A stretch of DNA of 64,000 nt from NCBI GenBank assembly GCA_951812325.1, contig OX638294.1, positions 4,378,859-4,442,858 on the forward strand, read 5' to 3'. The position numbers were made by a program, and so were the translations under genes. Below, piece after piece: positions 47,131-54,856 of the stretch; positions within the stretch are counted from its first letter, which is position 1, and each line of letters opens with the position of its first letter. The DNA comes from an uncultured Thermoanaerobaculia bacterium. GTDB taxonomy: Bacteria; Acidobacteriota; Thermoanaerobaculia; Multivoradales; Multivoraceae. The notes beneath the pieces were generated by a model that had not been told where the DNA came from, did no database searches, and was given only the letters and a program-made list of their open reading frames with translations.

Positions 47131-47751
47131 ATGTCCATTTCCCCCCAGGTCGAGGCCCGCATCCAGGAGATCGTGGATTCAGGCCACGCCGTCCTCTTCA
47201 TGAAGGGTGGACCCGCCGCCCCACAATGCGGTTTCTCCGCCCAGGTCGTTCAGGTGCTGAACCGGCTGCTTCCCGAGTATCAGACCTTCGACGTGCTGTC
47301 GGACTCCGAGGTCCGCGAAGGCGTCAAGGAGTTCTCCGACTGGCCGACGATCCCCCAACTCTACGTCGGCGGCGAGTTCATGGGCGGCTGCGACATCGTC
47401 AAGGAGATGTACGACAGCGGCGAACTCCACGATGCGCTGGGCGTGGAGCGGCCTGCGCTGGCGCCCGATCAGGTGGCGATCTCGATCAGCGCGGAGGCGG
47501 AGCAGATCCTGCGCGAAGCCCAGCAACAGCAACAGGCCGAGCTCCACTTCGGCATCGACGCCAGGTTCCAGCCCTTCCTCGGCTTCGGGCCGGCGGCGGG
47601 ATCGGAGGTTCGCGTCCAGGTTGGCGATCTGACCTTCCTGCTCGACCAGGACAGTGCCGCGCGGGCGCGGGGCGCGTCGATCACCGTCGTCCAGAGTGAG
47701 CACGGCCAGCGCCTGGATGTCGACATCCCGGCTTCCGGGACCGCCGGCTGA
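47131..47751 (+). CDS. Monothiol glutaredoxin fused to an A-type-carrier-like domain
   Basis: 206 residues. Residues 1-108 are a Grx4-type monothiol glutaredoxin: VLFMKGGPAAPQCGFSAQVV with the CGFS active site, then WPTIPQLYVGGEFMGGCDIVKEMYDSGEL. These carry [2Fe-2S] clusters with BolA partners. Residues 115-200 (ISISAEAEQILREAQ...VQVGDLTFLLDQDSAARARGASITVV) follow the HesB/IscA (A-type carrier) fold pattern but have no cysteine, so that part cannot hold a cluster the normal way. BolA is the next gene. ATG start; AGAGG upstream. Confidence 0.87.
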   Translation: MSISPQVEARIQEIVDSGHAVLFMKGGPAAPQCGFSAQVVQVLNRLLPEYQTFDVLSDSEVREGVKEFSDWPTIPQLYVGGEFMGGCDIVKEMYDSGELHDALGVERPALAPDQVAISISAEAEQILREAQQQQQAELHFGIDARFQPFLGFGPAAGSEVRVQVGDLTFLLDQDSAARARGASITVVQSEHGQRLDVDIPASGTAG

Positions 47752-47783
47752 GCCGTCGGCGACGGGTCGGACCGGCTCCCGGA

Positions 47784-48050
47784 ATGGAGATCACTGCACA
47801 ACCGCCGCCGCGGGAGACGGCCGAGCGCATTCGGGAAGCCGTGGCTGCGGCGCTGCCGGGCGCCCGCATCAGGGTCACCGGCGAGGGCAGTCATTTCAGC
47901 CTGCGGGTGGAGTCCGCCGCCTTCGCCGGCCAGACCAGGCTGGCGCGCCAGCGGCTCGTTCTGCGTGCCGTCGCGCCTCTGATGAAGGGTGACGGCGCAC
48001 CCGTCCATGCGATCGACCGGTTGGAGACGGTCCTGCCGCCGGCAACCTGA
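47784..48050 (+). CDS. BolA family protein
   Basis: 88 residues: IREAVAAALPGARIRVTGEGSHFSLRVESAAFAGQTRLARQRLVLRAVAPLMKGDGAPVHAIDRLETV. The class-II KH-like BolA fold with the conserved His in GSHF and the RxxRHR-like segment. BolA and CGFS glutaredoxins form a cluster-bridged complex involved in iron sensing or cluster transfer; the upstream gene supplies that partner. Starts 33 bases after it. Confidence 0.92.
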   Translation: MEITAQPPPRETAERIREAVAAALPGARIRVTGEGSHFSLRVESAAFAGQTRLARQRLVLRAVAPLMKGDGAPVHAIDRLETVLPPAT

Positions 48051-48112
48051 ACCGGGCGGCGGCGCGGGCCGCCCCTCACGGCGCCGCGGCAGTCGCGGCG
48101 TAGAATCGACTG

Positions 48113-48454
48113 ATGGACCGGGTTGTGCTCGCGGCGCCGACCGTGGCGCCCGCACTGGTGCGCTTCGCCGCCGCCGTGCGCGAGACGTACGGCGACGCCG
48201 TGGTCGACATCCGTCTGTTCGGCTCGTACGCGCGTTCGAGCGCGCACGAGGAGTCCGATGTCGACATCGCGGTCGTGCTCGACGAAGCAGGCTGGGAGAT
48301 CCGGCGCGATGTGATCGACTTGGCGACCGACGCGGGCATCGAGCATGGCCTGTCCCTGTCTCCCACCGTGTTCGACCGGGCGGAATACGAACGATGGTGC
48401 GCCCAGGACCGGCCCCTGACCCGGGACATCGAACAGGAGGGGATTCCCCTGTGA
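48113..48454 (+). CDS. MNT-type nucleotidyltransferase (antitoxin)
   Basis: 113 residues. Minimal nucleotidyltransferase with IRLFGSYARSSAHEESDVDIAVVLDE (GSxAR...SDxD, both catalytic Asp). MntA-type proteins neutralise HEPN toxins by AMPylation. Its stop overlaps the HEPN gene start (GTGA). Confidence 0.9.
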   Translation: MDRVVLAAPTVAPALVRFAAAVRETYGDAVVDIRLFGSYARSSAHEESDVDIAVVLDEAGWEIRRDVIDLATDAGIEHGLSLSPTVFDRAEYERWCAQDRPLTRDIEQEGIPL

Positions 48455-48876
48455 CCGGAGAAGGCCGACGCGAGAGTTCGCTTGCGGAGCTGACACTCGC
48501 GGACGAGGAGTTGCGGGGCGCCGACGCGTTGCTTCAGGCCGGCTATCCGCGCATCGCTCTGACGAGGGCGTACTTCGCGGTGTTTCACGGCTGTCGCGGG
48601 ATCCTCTATTCCGCCGGCCTTGAACCTCGGACCCATGCCGGCGTCCAGCATCTGTTCAACCTGCACTTCGTGAGGTCGGGCCGGTTCGATGCCGCGGCGG
48701 CCCGTCTCCTGGCACGGTTGCAGAAGTACCGCCAGGAAGCGGACTACTCGCGGTCCTTCGTCGTGGACGCGGAAGGCGCCAGGGAGGAACTCGACGCGGC
48801 CCGGGCGTTCGTCGGCACGGTGCGGGCCCGGGCGGCGGCCGAGCGTGGCGAATCCGGGGCGGAGACCAGAGGCTGA
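48451..48876 (+). CDS. HEPN domain protein (toxin)
   Basis: 141 residues from GTG. HEPN fold: LADEELRGADALLQAGYPRIALTRAYFAVFHGCRGILYSAGLEPRTHAGVQHLFNLHFV. An R-x6-H (RAYFAVFH) fits the HEPN RNase motif. Directly coupled to the MNT gene, forming a probable type VII-like MNT/HEPN toxin-antitoxin pair, with the antitoxin gene first. Confidence 0.88.
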   Translation: MTGEGRRESSLAELTLADEELRGADALLQAGYPRIALTRAYFAVFHGCRGILYSAGLEPRTHAGVQHLFNLHFVRSGRFDAAAARLLARLQKYRQEADYSRSFVVDAEGAREELDAARAFVGTVRARAAAERGESGAETRG

Positions 48877-48898
48877 GTCGTCGCTCAGTGTGTTAGGG

Positions 48899-48916
48899 TT
48901 TCACTCCAACGTGAAA
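48899..48916 (+). promoter_or_regulatory. Inverted repeat upstream of the copper monooxygenase
   Basis: TTTCAC (48899-48904) / GTGAAA (48911-48916) with a six-base spacer, 24 bases before the start. Possible operator in an AT-richer leader; no promoter could be assigned with confidence. Confidence 0.35.
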
Positions 48917-48939
48917 TCAGTACTCGGAGGACGCCCGTG

Positions 48940-50271
48940 ATGTCATGCCGTTCCCGCCTCGCCGCTCTCGCCGCCCTGCTCGTCGTTGCCGCGGCGCCGG
49001 CAATCGCCGCCGGCCCCGATGAGGCCGGCAGCCCCGACGCGATCACCTTCCACGAGGACGTCGAGCCGATCCTGCAGCGCTCCTGCCAGGGCTGCCACCG
49101 GCCCGAGGGTGTGGCCTACGGCGGCATGAAGGCGCCGATGGCCCTGACGACGTACGAGGAGACCCGTCCCTGGGCCCGCAGCATCGCCCGCCAGGTCGAG
49201 GCGAAGCGGATGCCGCCCTGGTTTGCGAGCGAGGAAACCCACGGGCTGTTCACGAACGAGCGGATTCTGAGCCGGGAGGAGGTCGACACGATCCTCAGTT
49301 GGGCCAGCACGGGCGCCCGCCGCGGCGATCCGGCGAACGCGCCGGCGCCGGTCGAGTGGCCGACCGGATGGCTGATCGGCGAGCCGGACCTGGTGCTCGA
49401 TCTGGCCGAGCCGTTCTGGGTCGACGACGACGTGAAGGACCTGAACATCAGCCTGAAGGCGGAGATGATCACGAACGAGATGCTGTCGGAGCCGCGCTGG
49501 ATCAAGGCGATCGAGTTCCGCGCCGGCAGCGACGTGGTGCACCATGTCGTCGGTTCCCGGATCGCCGCGGAGACCGAGACGCCCGGCGCCTCGGGTCTGA
49601 TCGGCGGCATCGCCCCCGGCACCGAGCCGTTCCAGCTTCCCGACGGGGCTGGCCGCCTGCTGACGCCGGGCACCCAGCTCTACTTCTCGATGCACTACAA
49701 CAAGGAGCCGGGGGTGGACACCGGTGTCTGGGATCGCTCCCAGATGGCCTTCAAGTTCCATCCCAAGGACGCGAAGATCGACCGGATCGCCGAGTGGGAA
49801 GCGGTCGGCAACAGCGATTTCGAGATTCCGCCCGGTCATGAGAACTGGATCATCGGCGCCTCGAAGGTCTTCGAGCACCCGACGACGATCTACGGCTACC
49901 TGCCGCACTCCCACCTTCGGGGACTGGACGCCAAGTACACGGCGTACTACCCGGACGGTACCGAGGAGGTTCTCCTCGACGTTCCGGCATACGACTGGAA
50001 CTGGCAGACGAACTACATCTACAAGGAGCCGAAGGACATTCCGGCCGGTACCCGCGTCGACGTGCTGATGACCTACGTCAACACGGAGGAGCGGAACGAG
50101 CTGACGGTGCTTGAGCTCGACACGACCCGCGCCGTCCAGTTCGGCGGCCCGACGACCGACGAGATGATGATCGGCTTCATCGACTACTCGGAGGATCGGG
50201 GCGAGGAACTCATGACCGAGACGGAGGACGCTTCGGCGGCCGCGACTCCGGCGGCGGGCGGCGCCCGGTAA
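48940..50271 (+). CDS. Secreted copper type II monooxygenase with c-type heme motif
   Basis: 443 residues with signal peptide (LAALAALLVVAAAPAIAAG). A heme c motif CQGCH lies near residue 48 in a short cytochrome-like part (FHEDVEPILQRSCQGCHRPEG). The rest matches PHM/DBM-type copper hydroxylases: the His pair in DVVHHVV and His in SMHYN (CuA), HSH in YLPHSHLRG (CuB) and Met in TTDEMMIGF. Family members hydroxylate organic substrates with O2 using two coppers; the heme may supply electrons in place of ascorbate (inference). CGGAGG precedes the ATG; GTG 48937 is directly ahead. Confidence 0.87.
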   Translation: MSCRSRLAALAALLVVAAAPAIAAGPDEAGSPDAITFHEDVEPILQRSCQGCHRPEGVAYGGMKAPMALTTYEETRPWARSIARQVEAKRMPPWFASEETHGLFTNERILSREEVDTILSWASTGARRGDPANAPAPVEWPTGWLIGEPDLVLDLAEPFWVDDDVKDLNISLKAEMITNEMLSEPRWIKAIEFRAGSDVVHHVVGSRIAAETETPGASGLIGGIAPGTEPFQLPDGAGRLLTPGTQLYFSMHYNKEPGVDTGVWDRSQMAFKFHPKDAKIDRIAEWEAVGNSDFEIPPGHENWIIGASKVFEHPTTIYGYLPHSHLRGLDAKYTAYYPDGTEEVLLDVPAYDWNWQTNYIYKEPKDIPAGTRVDVLMTYVNTEERNELTVLELDTTRAVQFGGPTTDEMMIGFIDYSEDRGEELMTETEDASAAATPAAGGAR

Positions 50272-50272
50272 C

Positions 50273-50311
50273 CGTCGGCAAGAACCAGCGAGGCTTCGCC
50301 TCAGACCGACG
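50273..50311 (+). terminator. Hairpin after the copper monooxygenase
   Basis: Inner stem GAGGC/GCCTC (50290-50294 with 50298-50302, loop TTC) inside an outer CGTCGG/CCGACG pair. No U-run; likely structural 3' end. Confidence 0.5.
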
Positions 50312-50395
50312 AGCGTTCAGGCCGGCGCACCCAGTGGGCGGAACTTGCCTCAACTGTAAAGGTCAGCCCTGTTCAAGGAGTCTGGAGCCTTCGAT

Positions 50396-50461
50396 ATGCG
50401 GCGCGTCCACTTCGCTGGGCGCGCCGTTTCCCTTTGTGAGAGTCTCGACGTCGCACGATGA
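50396..50461 (+). CDS. Leader ORF ahead of the ROK kinase
   Basis: 21-codon frame (MRRVHFAGRAVSLCESLDVAR) whose TGA overlaps the ROK start (ATGA). Its first half contains a full terminator-like hairpin (next entry). The ROK gene itself lacks a ribosome-binding site, so translation may depend on this leader. Expression is not shown. Confidence 0.45.
   Translation: MRRVHFAGRAVSLCESLDVAR
50399..50436 (+). terminator. Terminator-like hairpin inside the leader ORF
   Basis: Stem CGGCGCGTCCA/TGGGCGCGCCG (50399-50409 with 50416-50426, one G-U pair) with a six-base loop, followed by TTTCCCTTT. It sits 22-59 bases before the ROK start, where it would either end upstream transcripts or act as an attenuator. 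Confidence 0.65.
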
Positions 50462-51477
50462 CCTCTGAAGGTTCCGGGACGACTGAAGACTCCGGGGAGG
50501 TGCTCTACGGCGCCGTCGATCTCGGCGGTTCCCACATCGGGCTGGCGCTGGGAACCGTCGACCCGGCGGCGGGCGAGTACCGCCTGATCGCGCGGCGGAA
50601 CCTCGAGGGCGGCGGCTATGAGGGCTGGGCGCCGGTGCTCGACCAGATCGCTGAGGGCATCCTCGAACTGGGCCGGGAGGTCGGCGCGCGCGCGGCAGCG
50701 GTCGGTCTCGGCTGTCCGGGCTGGGTGGATACGGAGAAAGGCGAGACGCGGTTCTTGCCCAACCTGCCAACCCGGTGGCGCGACGTACCGGTGGCGCGGA
50801 TTCTCGGCGAACGGCTGGAGGCGCCCGTCCATCTGCTGAACGATGTGCGCGCCGCCACGCTGGGCGAGTTCACGCTGGGCGCCGGACGCGGAACGTCGAC
50901 GATGGCTCTGTTCGCGCTCGGCACGGGGATCGGCGGTGGCGTCGTCGTGGACGGCAAGCTGCGTCTGGGGCCGCTTGGTTCGGCGGGAGAACTCGGCCAT
51001 CAGACCGTCGACCCGAACGGCCCGCTCTGCGGCTGCGGCAACCGCGGCTGTCTGGAGGCCGTGGCGAGCGGCCCGGCGGTCGCCGGCACTGGCGTCCGGC
51101 TTCTGCGCTCGGGCCAGGCGCCGGCGCTGTTCGAACTCACCGGAGGAGACGCGGGCCTGGTGACGGCCGAGACGATGGGCGAAGCGGCCAGGGCCGGCGA
51201 CGAGGCGGTCAAACGGGAACTGGAGCGGATCGCCCGCCTCGTCGGCATTGCCGTGGCCAACGTCGTCGTGGCAATCCATCCCGAGCTCATCGTGCTCGGC
51301 GGCGGCGTCGCCGGCCTGGGCGACCTGCTGTTCGACGGTGTCCGCCAGGAGTTGGCCGAACGTGTCCGTGTGTTCCCGATCGACGACGTGCGCGTCGAAC
51401 CGGCCGTTCTCGGCACGGACGCTGGACTGGCCGGGGTCCTGGTCTGGACGGCGTCGTTTGGAAGCAGCTCGCCGTAG
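50458..51477 (+). CDS. ROK family sugar kinase
   Basis: 339 residues. ATP site VDLGGSHIGLALG; catalytic region HLLNDVRAATLGE; ALGTGIGGGVVVDG; the ROK zinc signature GELGHQTVDPNGPLCGCGNRGCLEA with its three cysteines and His. Phosphorylates glucose or a similar hexose; no N-terminal DNA-binding HTH, so an enzyme rather than a repressor. ATG overlaps the leader ORF stop. Confidence 0.93.
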   Translation: MTSEGSGTTEDSGEVLYGAVDLGGSHIGLALGTVDPAAGEYRLIARRNLEGGGYEGWAPVLDQIAEGILELGREVGARAAAVGLGCPGWVDTEKGETRFLPNLPTRWRDVPVARILGERLEAPVHLLNDVRAATLGEFTLGAGRGTSTMALFALGTGIGGGVVVDGKLRLGPLGSAGELGHQTVDPNGPLCGCGNRGCLEAVASGPAVAGTGVRLLRSGQAPALFELTGGDAGLVTAETMGEAARAGDEAVKRELERIARLVGIAVANVVVAIHPELIVLGGGVAGLGDLLFDGVRQELAERVRVFPIDDVRVEPAVLGTDAGLAGVLVWTASFGSSSP

Positions 51478-51550
51478 CTGGTCAAGAAGGACGTCCGCCG
51501 CGACCAATCGCCGTTCGCGGTCGCCGGGCTGGTTGTCGACCGCCGAACTA

Positions 51551-53325
51551 GTGTCTGCCAGAAAACCGGCGAAGTCCTTGATCCAGAAGGCCTTTCGGGT
51601 CTTTTTGGCCGGTTGAAGATGGCTCCGATGTCGTAGTGTAGCGGTGTTGATCCCGCGTTTTGGGTCAATCTTCGGGTGTTTTGGGGGGGGGGCGGATGCG
51701 AGAAGTTCACCGGTTGCAGATGGAGGTTGGCGAGACGCCGATCGAGAAGATTCGGCTCGACCCGAAGTCGCGGGACGACATACCGGCGGTGTTCAGGGGT
51801 CTTCAGCATCTCTGGTGCGACCGTGCGTTGCGGGGTCGTCTGTTCGAGCTGCTGGAGGAGGGCGTGCTGCCGGGCGTGGACCGGTCGGTGGGTCGTCCGG
51901 GGATGGAGTTGTGGCGGATTCTGGTGTTGGGGGTTCTGAAGCAGGGTCTGGGCTGCGACTTCGACCGGGTTCACGATCTGGCTAACCACCACACGACGGT
52001 GCGGGCCTTCCTGGGTCACGGCGAGTTCGGGGACAGGAGCTACTACGAGTACCAGACGGTGGTCGACAACGTGAGTTTGTTGACTCCGGAGGTGTTGTCT
52101 GCGGTGGGCAGATTGGTGGTGGAGAGCGGCCATGCGGTCGCGCGAAAAAAGCCTGGCGCGCCGTTGCGCGGGCGGTGTGACTCGTTCGTCGTCGAGACGG
52201 ACGTGCACTACCCGACGGACGTGAGTCTGTTGTGGGATGCGATGCGTTGCGTGCTTCGCGAGACCGGACGTGCCGCCGGCAAGCACGGAGTCACTGGCTG
52301 GCGTCAGTGGCGCTACCAGTCGAAGTCGGTGCGCCGGTTGTTCAACCAGGTGCGCGGCACGCGCCGGGCGAAGCGGTTTCCGTCGCGTGTGAAGGCGTAC
52401 CTGGCCCGGTGCGAGATGCTGGTGGCGCGGTCGGCAGAGACGGTTGAGGCACTGCGGTGTGCGGGACACGAGGCTTCCTGCGAGTCAATTGCCGGATTCA
52501 TCGCTCATGCGCGCCGTCAGATGGACCAGGTTGAGCGCCGGCTGCTGCTGGGGGAGACGATTCCTCATCAGGAGAAGGTCCTCTCGGTCTTCGAGCCTCA
52601 TACGCGATGGGTGTCCAAGGGGAAGGCGGGCACGCCGGTGGAGCTCGGCGTTCCGGTAGCAGTGATCGAGGACCAGCACCAATTCATCCTGCACCATGAG
52701 GTGCTGTGGAAAGGCGAGGATGTCCATGTGGCGCTGCCGCTGGTGAGGGCGGCCCAGGAGCGGTTCCCGGACCTGCGCGCATGCAGTTTCGATCGCGGGT
52801 TCCATAGTCCTGAGAACCGGGCCCGGCTTGATCAGCTGCTTGACCTCGCCGTGCTGCCGAAGAAGGGATACTTGTCTGTCGCTGACCGGAAACGCGAAAC
52901 CGAGGAGGCCTTTGCCGCCGCGCGGCGCAAACACCCGGCGATCGAGTCGGCCATCAACGCCTTGGAGCATCGCGGGCTCGACCGCGTCCGAAGCCGCGGA
53001 GCAGATGGCTTCGAGCGGACCGTCGCCCTGTCGGTGCTCGCCGCCAACCTGCATCGGCTCGGACGCATGCTCCGGGCACGCGAGAAAAAACGCAGGCGAC
53101 GGCGACCAGCCGCCTGACCCCAACGCCTCCAGAACACAACCCGCGACGAACCGCTTCTACCAAGCTACAGGCACCGCCACGCCCGAAACCGCCTGATTCC
53201 GACAGATTCCGACACCACCGCATCGAACTTCACGGCGCACGCCCCGGACACCCTTCCCACACGCCCGAATTCCCGCGCCAAGAGACATGAAGCCTCGCTC
53301 AAACAGGGGGTTTTCTGGCAGACAC
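51551..53325 (+). mobile_element. Complete ISNCY-family insertion sequence
   Basis: 1775 bp bounded by perfect 17-bp terminal inverted repeats: GTGTCTGCCAGAAAACC at 51551-51567 and its reverse complement at 53309-53325. It is flanked by a 6-bp target duplication GAACTA (51545-51550 and 53326-53331). One transposase gene fills it. Intact ends, intact target duplication and open transposase mean recent insertion and probable activity. Confidence 0.95.
51696..53117 (+). CDS. ISNCY family transposase
   Basis: About 473 residues from ATG 51696. Starts MREVHRLQMEVGETPIEKIRLDPKSRDDIPAVFRGLQHLW, then GRPGMELWRILVLGVLKQGLGCDFDRVHDLANHHTTVRAFLGHG and RCDSFVVETDVHYPTDVSLLWDAMR, with the DDE-type core further on (ACSFDRGFHSPENR). 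This is the ISNCY (ISDol1-like) pattern. Full length, no frameshift. Very Arg/Lys-rich C-terminus (KKRRRRRPAA). Confidence 0.92.
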   Translation: MREVHRLQMEVGETPIEKIRLDPKSRDDIPAVFRGLQHLWCDRALRGRLFELLEEGVLPGVDRSVGRPGMELWRILVLGVLKQGLGCDFDRVHDLANHHTTVRAFLGHGEFGDRSYYEYQTVVDNVSLLTPEVLSAVGRLVVESGHAVARKKPGAPLRGRCDSFVVETDVHYPTDVSLLWDAMRCVLRETGRAAGKHGVTGWRQWRYQSKSVRRLFNQVRGTRRAKRFPSRVKAYLARCEMLVARSAETVEALRCAGHEASCESIAGFIAHARRQMDQVERRLLLGETIPHQEKVLSVFEPHTRWVSKGKAGTPVELGVPVAVIEDQHQFILHHEVLWKGEDVHVALPLVRAAQERFPDLRACSFDRGFHSPENRARLDQLLDLAVLPKKGYLSVADRKRETEEAFAAARRKHPAIESAINALEHRGLDRVRSRGADGFERTVALSVLAANLHRLGRMLRAREKKRRRRRPAA

Positions 53326-53331
53326 GAACTA

Positions 53332-53468
53332 CCCGCCATGAAGTCCCGGACCTCGTCGAGGGTCCGAAGCCGTTCGATCTCGAGATGCAAGATCAATCCT
53401 TCAATGATCCCCGATCCCACCCGGCTCAAGCTCACTTCTCGCTGGACAGCTCGAAGGGTACGATACAC
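53332..53468 (-). pseudogene. Fragment of a minus-strand gene cut by the ISNCY element
   Basis: Minus-strand reading MYRTLRAVQREVSLSR...RLRTLDEVRDFMAGSS runs into the IS end. Removing the IS and one target copy keeps the frame open into 51544 and below (SSAVDNQPGDRERRLVAADVLL). I do not recognise the family, and the open frame beyond may be only the shadow of the ROK gene, so the call is weak. Confidence 0.3.
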
Positions 53469-53470
53469 CG

Positions 53471-53716
53471 ATGACCTTCGACACCCTTGCCGCCGCCCGA
53501 ACGCTGGAAGACGCCGGTCTGACTTCGAAGCAGGCCGAAGCGGTCACGACGACGATCCGCGTAGCGATCGCCGAAGGCACTGCCACGAAGCAAGACATCT
53601 TCCGCTTGGAAGCGAGACTCGCAGAGCTTGAACTGCGGCTCACCTGGCGCGTCCTGGGCGGCGTGGGCGCGCTGCTCGCGGTCGCTGTCGCCGTCGCCCG
53701 GCTCCTGTTCGCTTGA
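53471..53716 (+). CDS. Small coiled-coil membrane protein (DUF1640-like)
   Basis: 81 residues: MTFDTLAAARTLEDAGLTSKQAEAVTTTIRVAIAE, then a short coiled coil (FRLEARLAELELRL) and one C-terminal membrane helix (VLGGVGALLAVAVAVARLLFA). Fits the DUF1640 type often found in mobile or toxin-antitoxin contexts; function unknown. Its stop overlaps a TTG start of the next frame. Confidence 0.75.
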   Translation: MTFDTLAAARTLEDAGLTSKQAEAVTTTIRVAIAEGTATKQDIFRLEARLAELELRLTWRVLGGVGALLAVAVAVARLLFA

Positions 53717-54213
53717 CCAGGCCCTGCGCGGCGACTGAATCCGATGTCATGCGCCGCGCGGTCTCGGAGTTGCGCCGCGTTTCGGGGTTGACGTGGGAGC
53801 AACTGGCGCAGATCTTCGGCGTCTCACGCCGCAGCGTGCATTTCCGGGCCAGCGGCAGGCCAATGAACTCTGCCAACGAACGGCGCCTCCTCAAAGTGCT
53901 TGACGTCGTGCGAGAAGCCGACCGGGGTGACGCCAGAAGCAACCGCGCGGCGCTCTTCACCGGGTCCGCAGGCAGTTCGCCCTTTGATCTCTTGAGGTCG
54001 CAGGCGTTCGACGAGGCCGCCGCGCGGCTCGGTCGTCGACGGCCGGGCCGGCGGGTTGAGCTGCGCGAGCTTGATGCGGACGCTCGGGCCGAGCGGACAC
54101 CGCCGCCGCCGGATGGCTTGATCGAGGCGATGAACGATCGGATCCACCGGGATGCCGGGGCCGGTTCCGCCGCCCGCACCGTGAGGAACATGCGGCGTGA
54201 ATCGACCGAATGA
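53713..54213 (+). CDS. HTH DNA-binding protein of an uncharacterised module
   Basis: Up to 166 residues. N-terminal helix-turn-helix (SELRRVSGLTWEQLAQIFGVSRRSVHFRASGRPMNSANERRLLKVLDVV), then SPFDLLRSQAFDEAAARLG and a Pro/Arg-rich tail. TTG 53713 overlaps the previous stop; ATG 53749 (MRRAVSELRR) is an alternative. It overlaps the next gene by 17 bases, so they are a unit. Possibly the regulator or antitoxin of the pair; not recognised further. Confidence 0.75.
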   Translation: MTRPCAATESDVMRRAVSELRRVSGLTWEQLAQIFGVSRRSVHFRASGRPMNSANERRLLKVLDVVREADRGDARSNRAALFTGSAGSSPFDLLRSQAFDEAAARLGRRRPGRRVELRELDADARAERTPPPPDGLIEAMNDRIHRDAGAGSAARTVRNMRRESTE

Positions 54214-54856
54214 GGCGCGCCCGGAAGCCATCGACCGCATTGACGACGCTCTCCAGTCGTGGCGCCAGGGCGACTGCGTACTGGGCGACCAGGGGTTCCT
54301 GTTCCGGTTGGACCTGAGGGCGCCGCTAACGGAAGCGGCGGCTGTCGCAGCCGCCGTCGGCGCCGACGCGGCAGAAGCACGGGTCCATGGATTCGCCGTT
54401 GTGACGCAGACCTGCGACATCGTCCGTGCCTGCGAGAGCCGGCCCTTCGTCCAGGTGTGCCCCTTGGTAGAGGTGGACGCCGACAGGCTCGCGGAGATCA
54501 GACGAGGCCGCAGACCGAACTATGCGTTCCTTCCGGGAACCGAGCCTCAGGGGCTCGTCGCCGACCTCGACCGCGTGATGACCGTCGAGAAGGCGGTCGT
54601 GGCTGATTGGGAACGCGTCGTTGGCGCGCCTCGATACGAGGACGTCAGACGTTTACGGCAGGCACTCACCCGGAACCGGAGTCGCGTGGCGTTCCCCGAC
54701 GACTTCGTGCGGTTGGCGTCGCAACTGTCACGCCGAATGTCGAAGAAACACGACGCGCAGAGCGAAGAGGGGCGTGCTCTTCGCGCGCTACGGGAGATTC
54801 GGGTGCGGGCCGCGCCCTCCTGGCGGGCCTCCGATGTGAAGATTACAGTACCTTGA
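54197..54856 (+). pseudogene. Uncharacterised 'TQTCDIV' protein, 3' end cut by IS1380
   Basis: 219 residues as it stands, from GTG 54197. Noticeable blocks: QSWRQGDCVLGDQGFLFRLD, GFAVVTQTCDIVRACESRPFVQVCPLVEVD, RRPNYAFLPGTEP, ADLDRVMTVEKAVVADW and GRALRALREIRVRAAPSW. No family I can name. The last codons and the stop (CCT TGA) belong to the IS1380 terminal repeat: the original frame continued past AAG ATT ACA GTA and, with the IS and one AGTA removed, reads VTTPDCGNSSGRGPQR to a stop at 56420. Only the tail was lost, so activity may persist. Confidence 0.75.
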
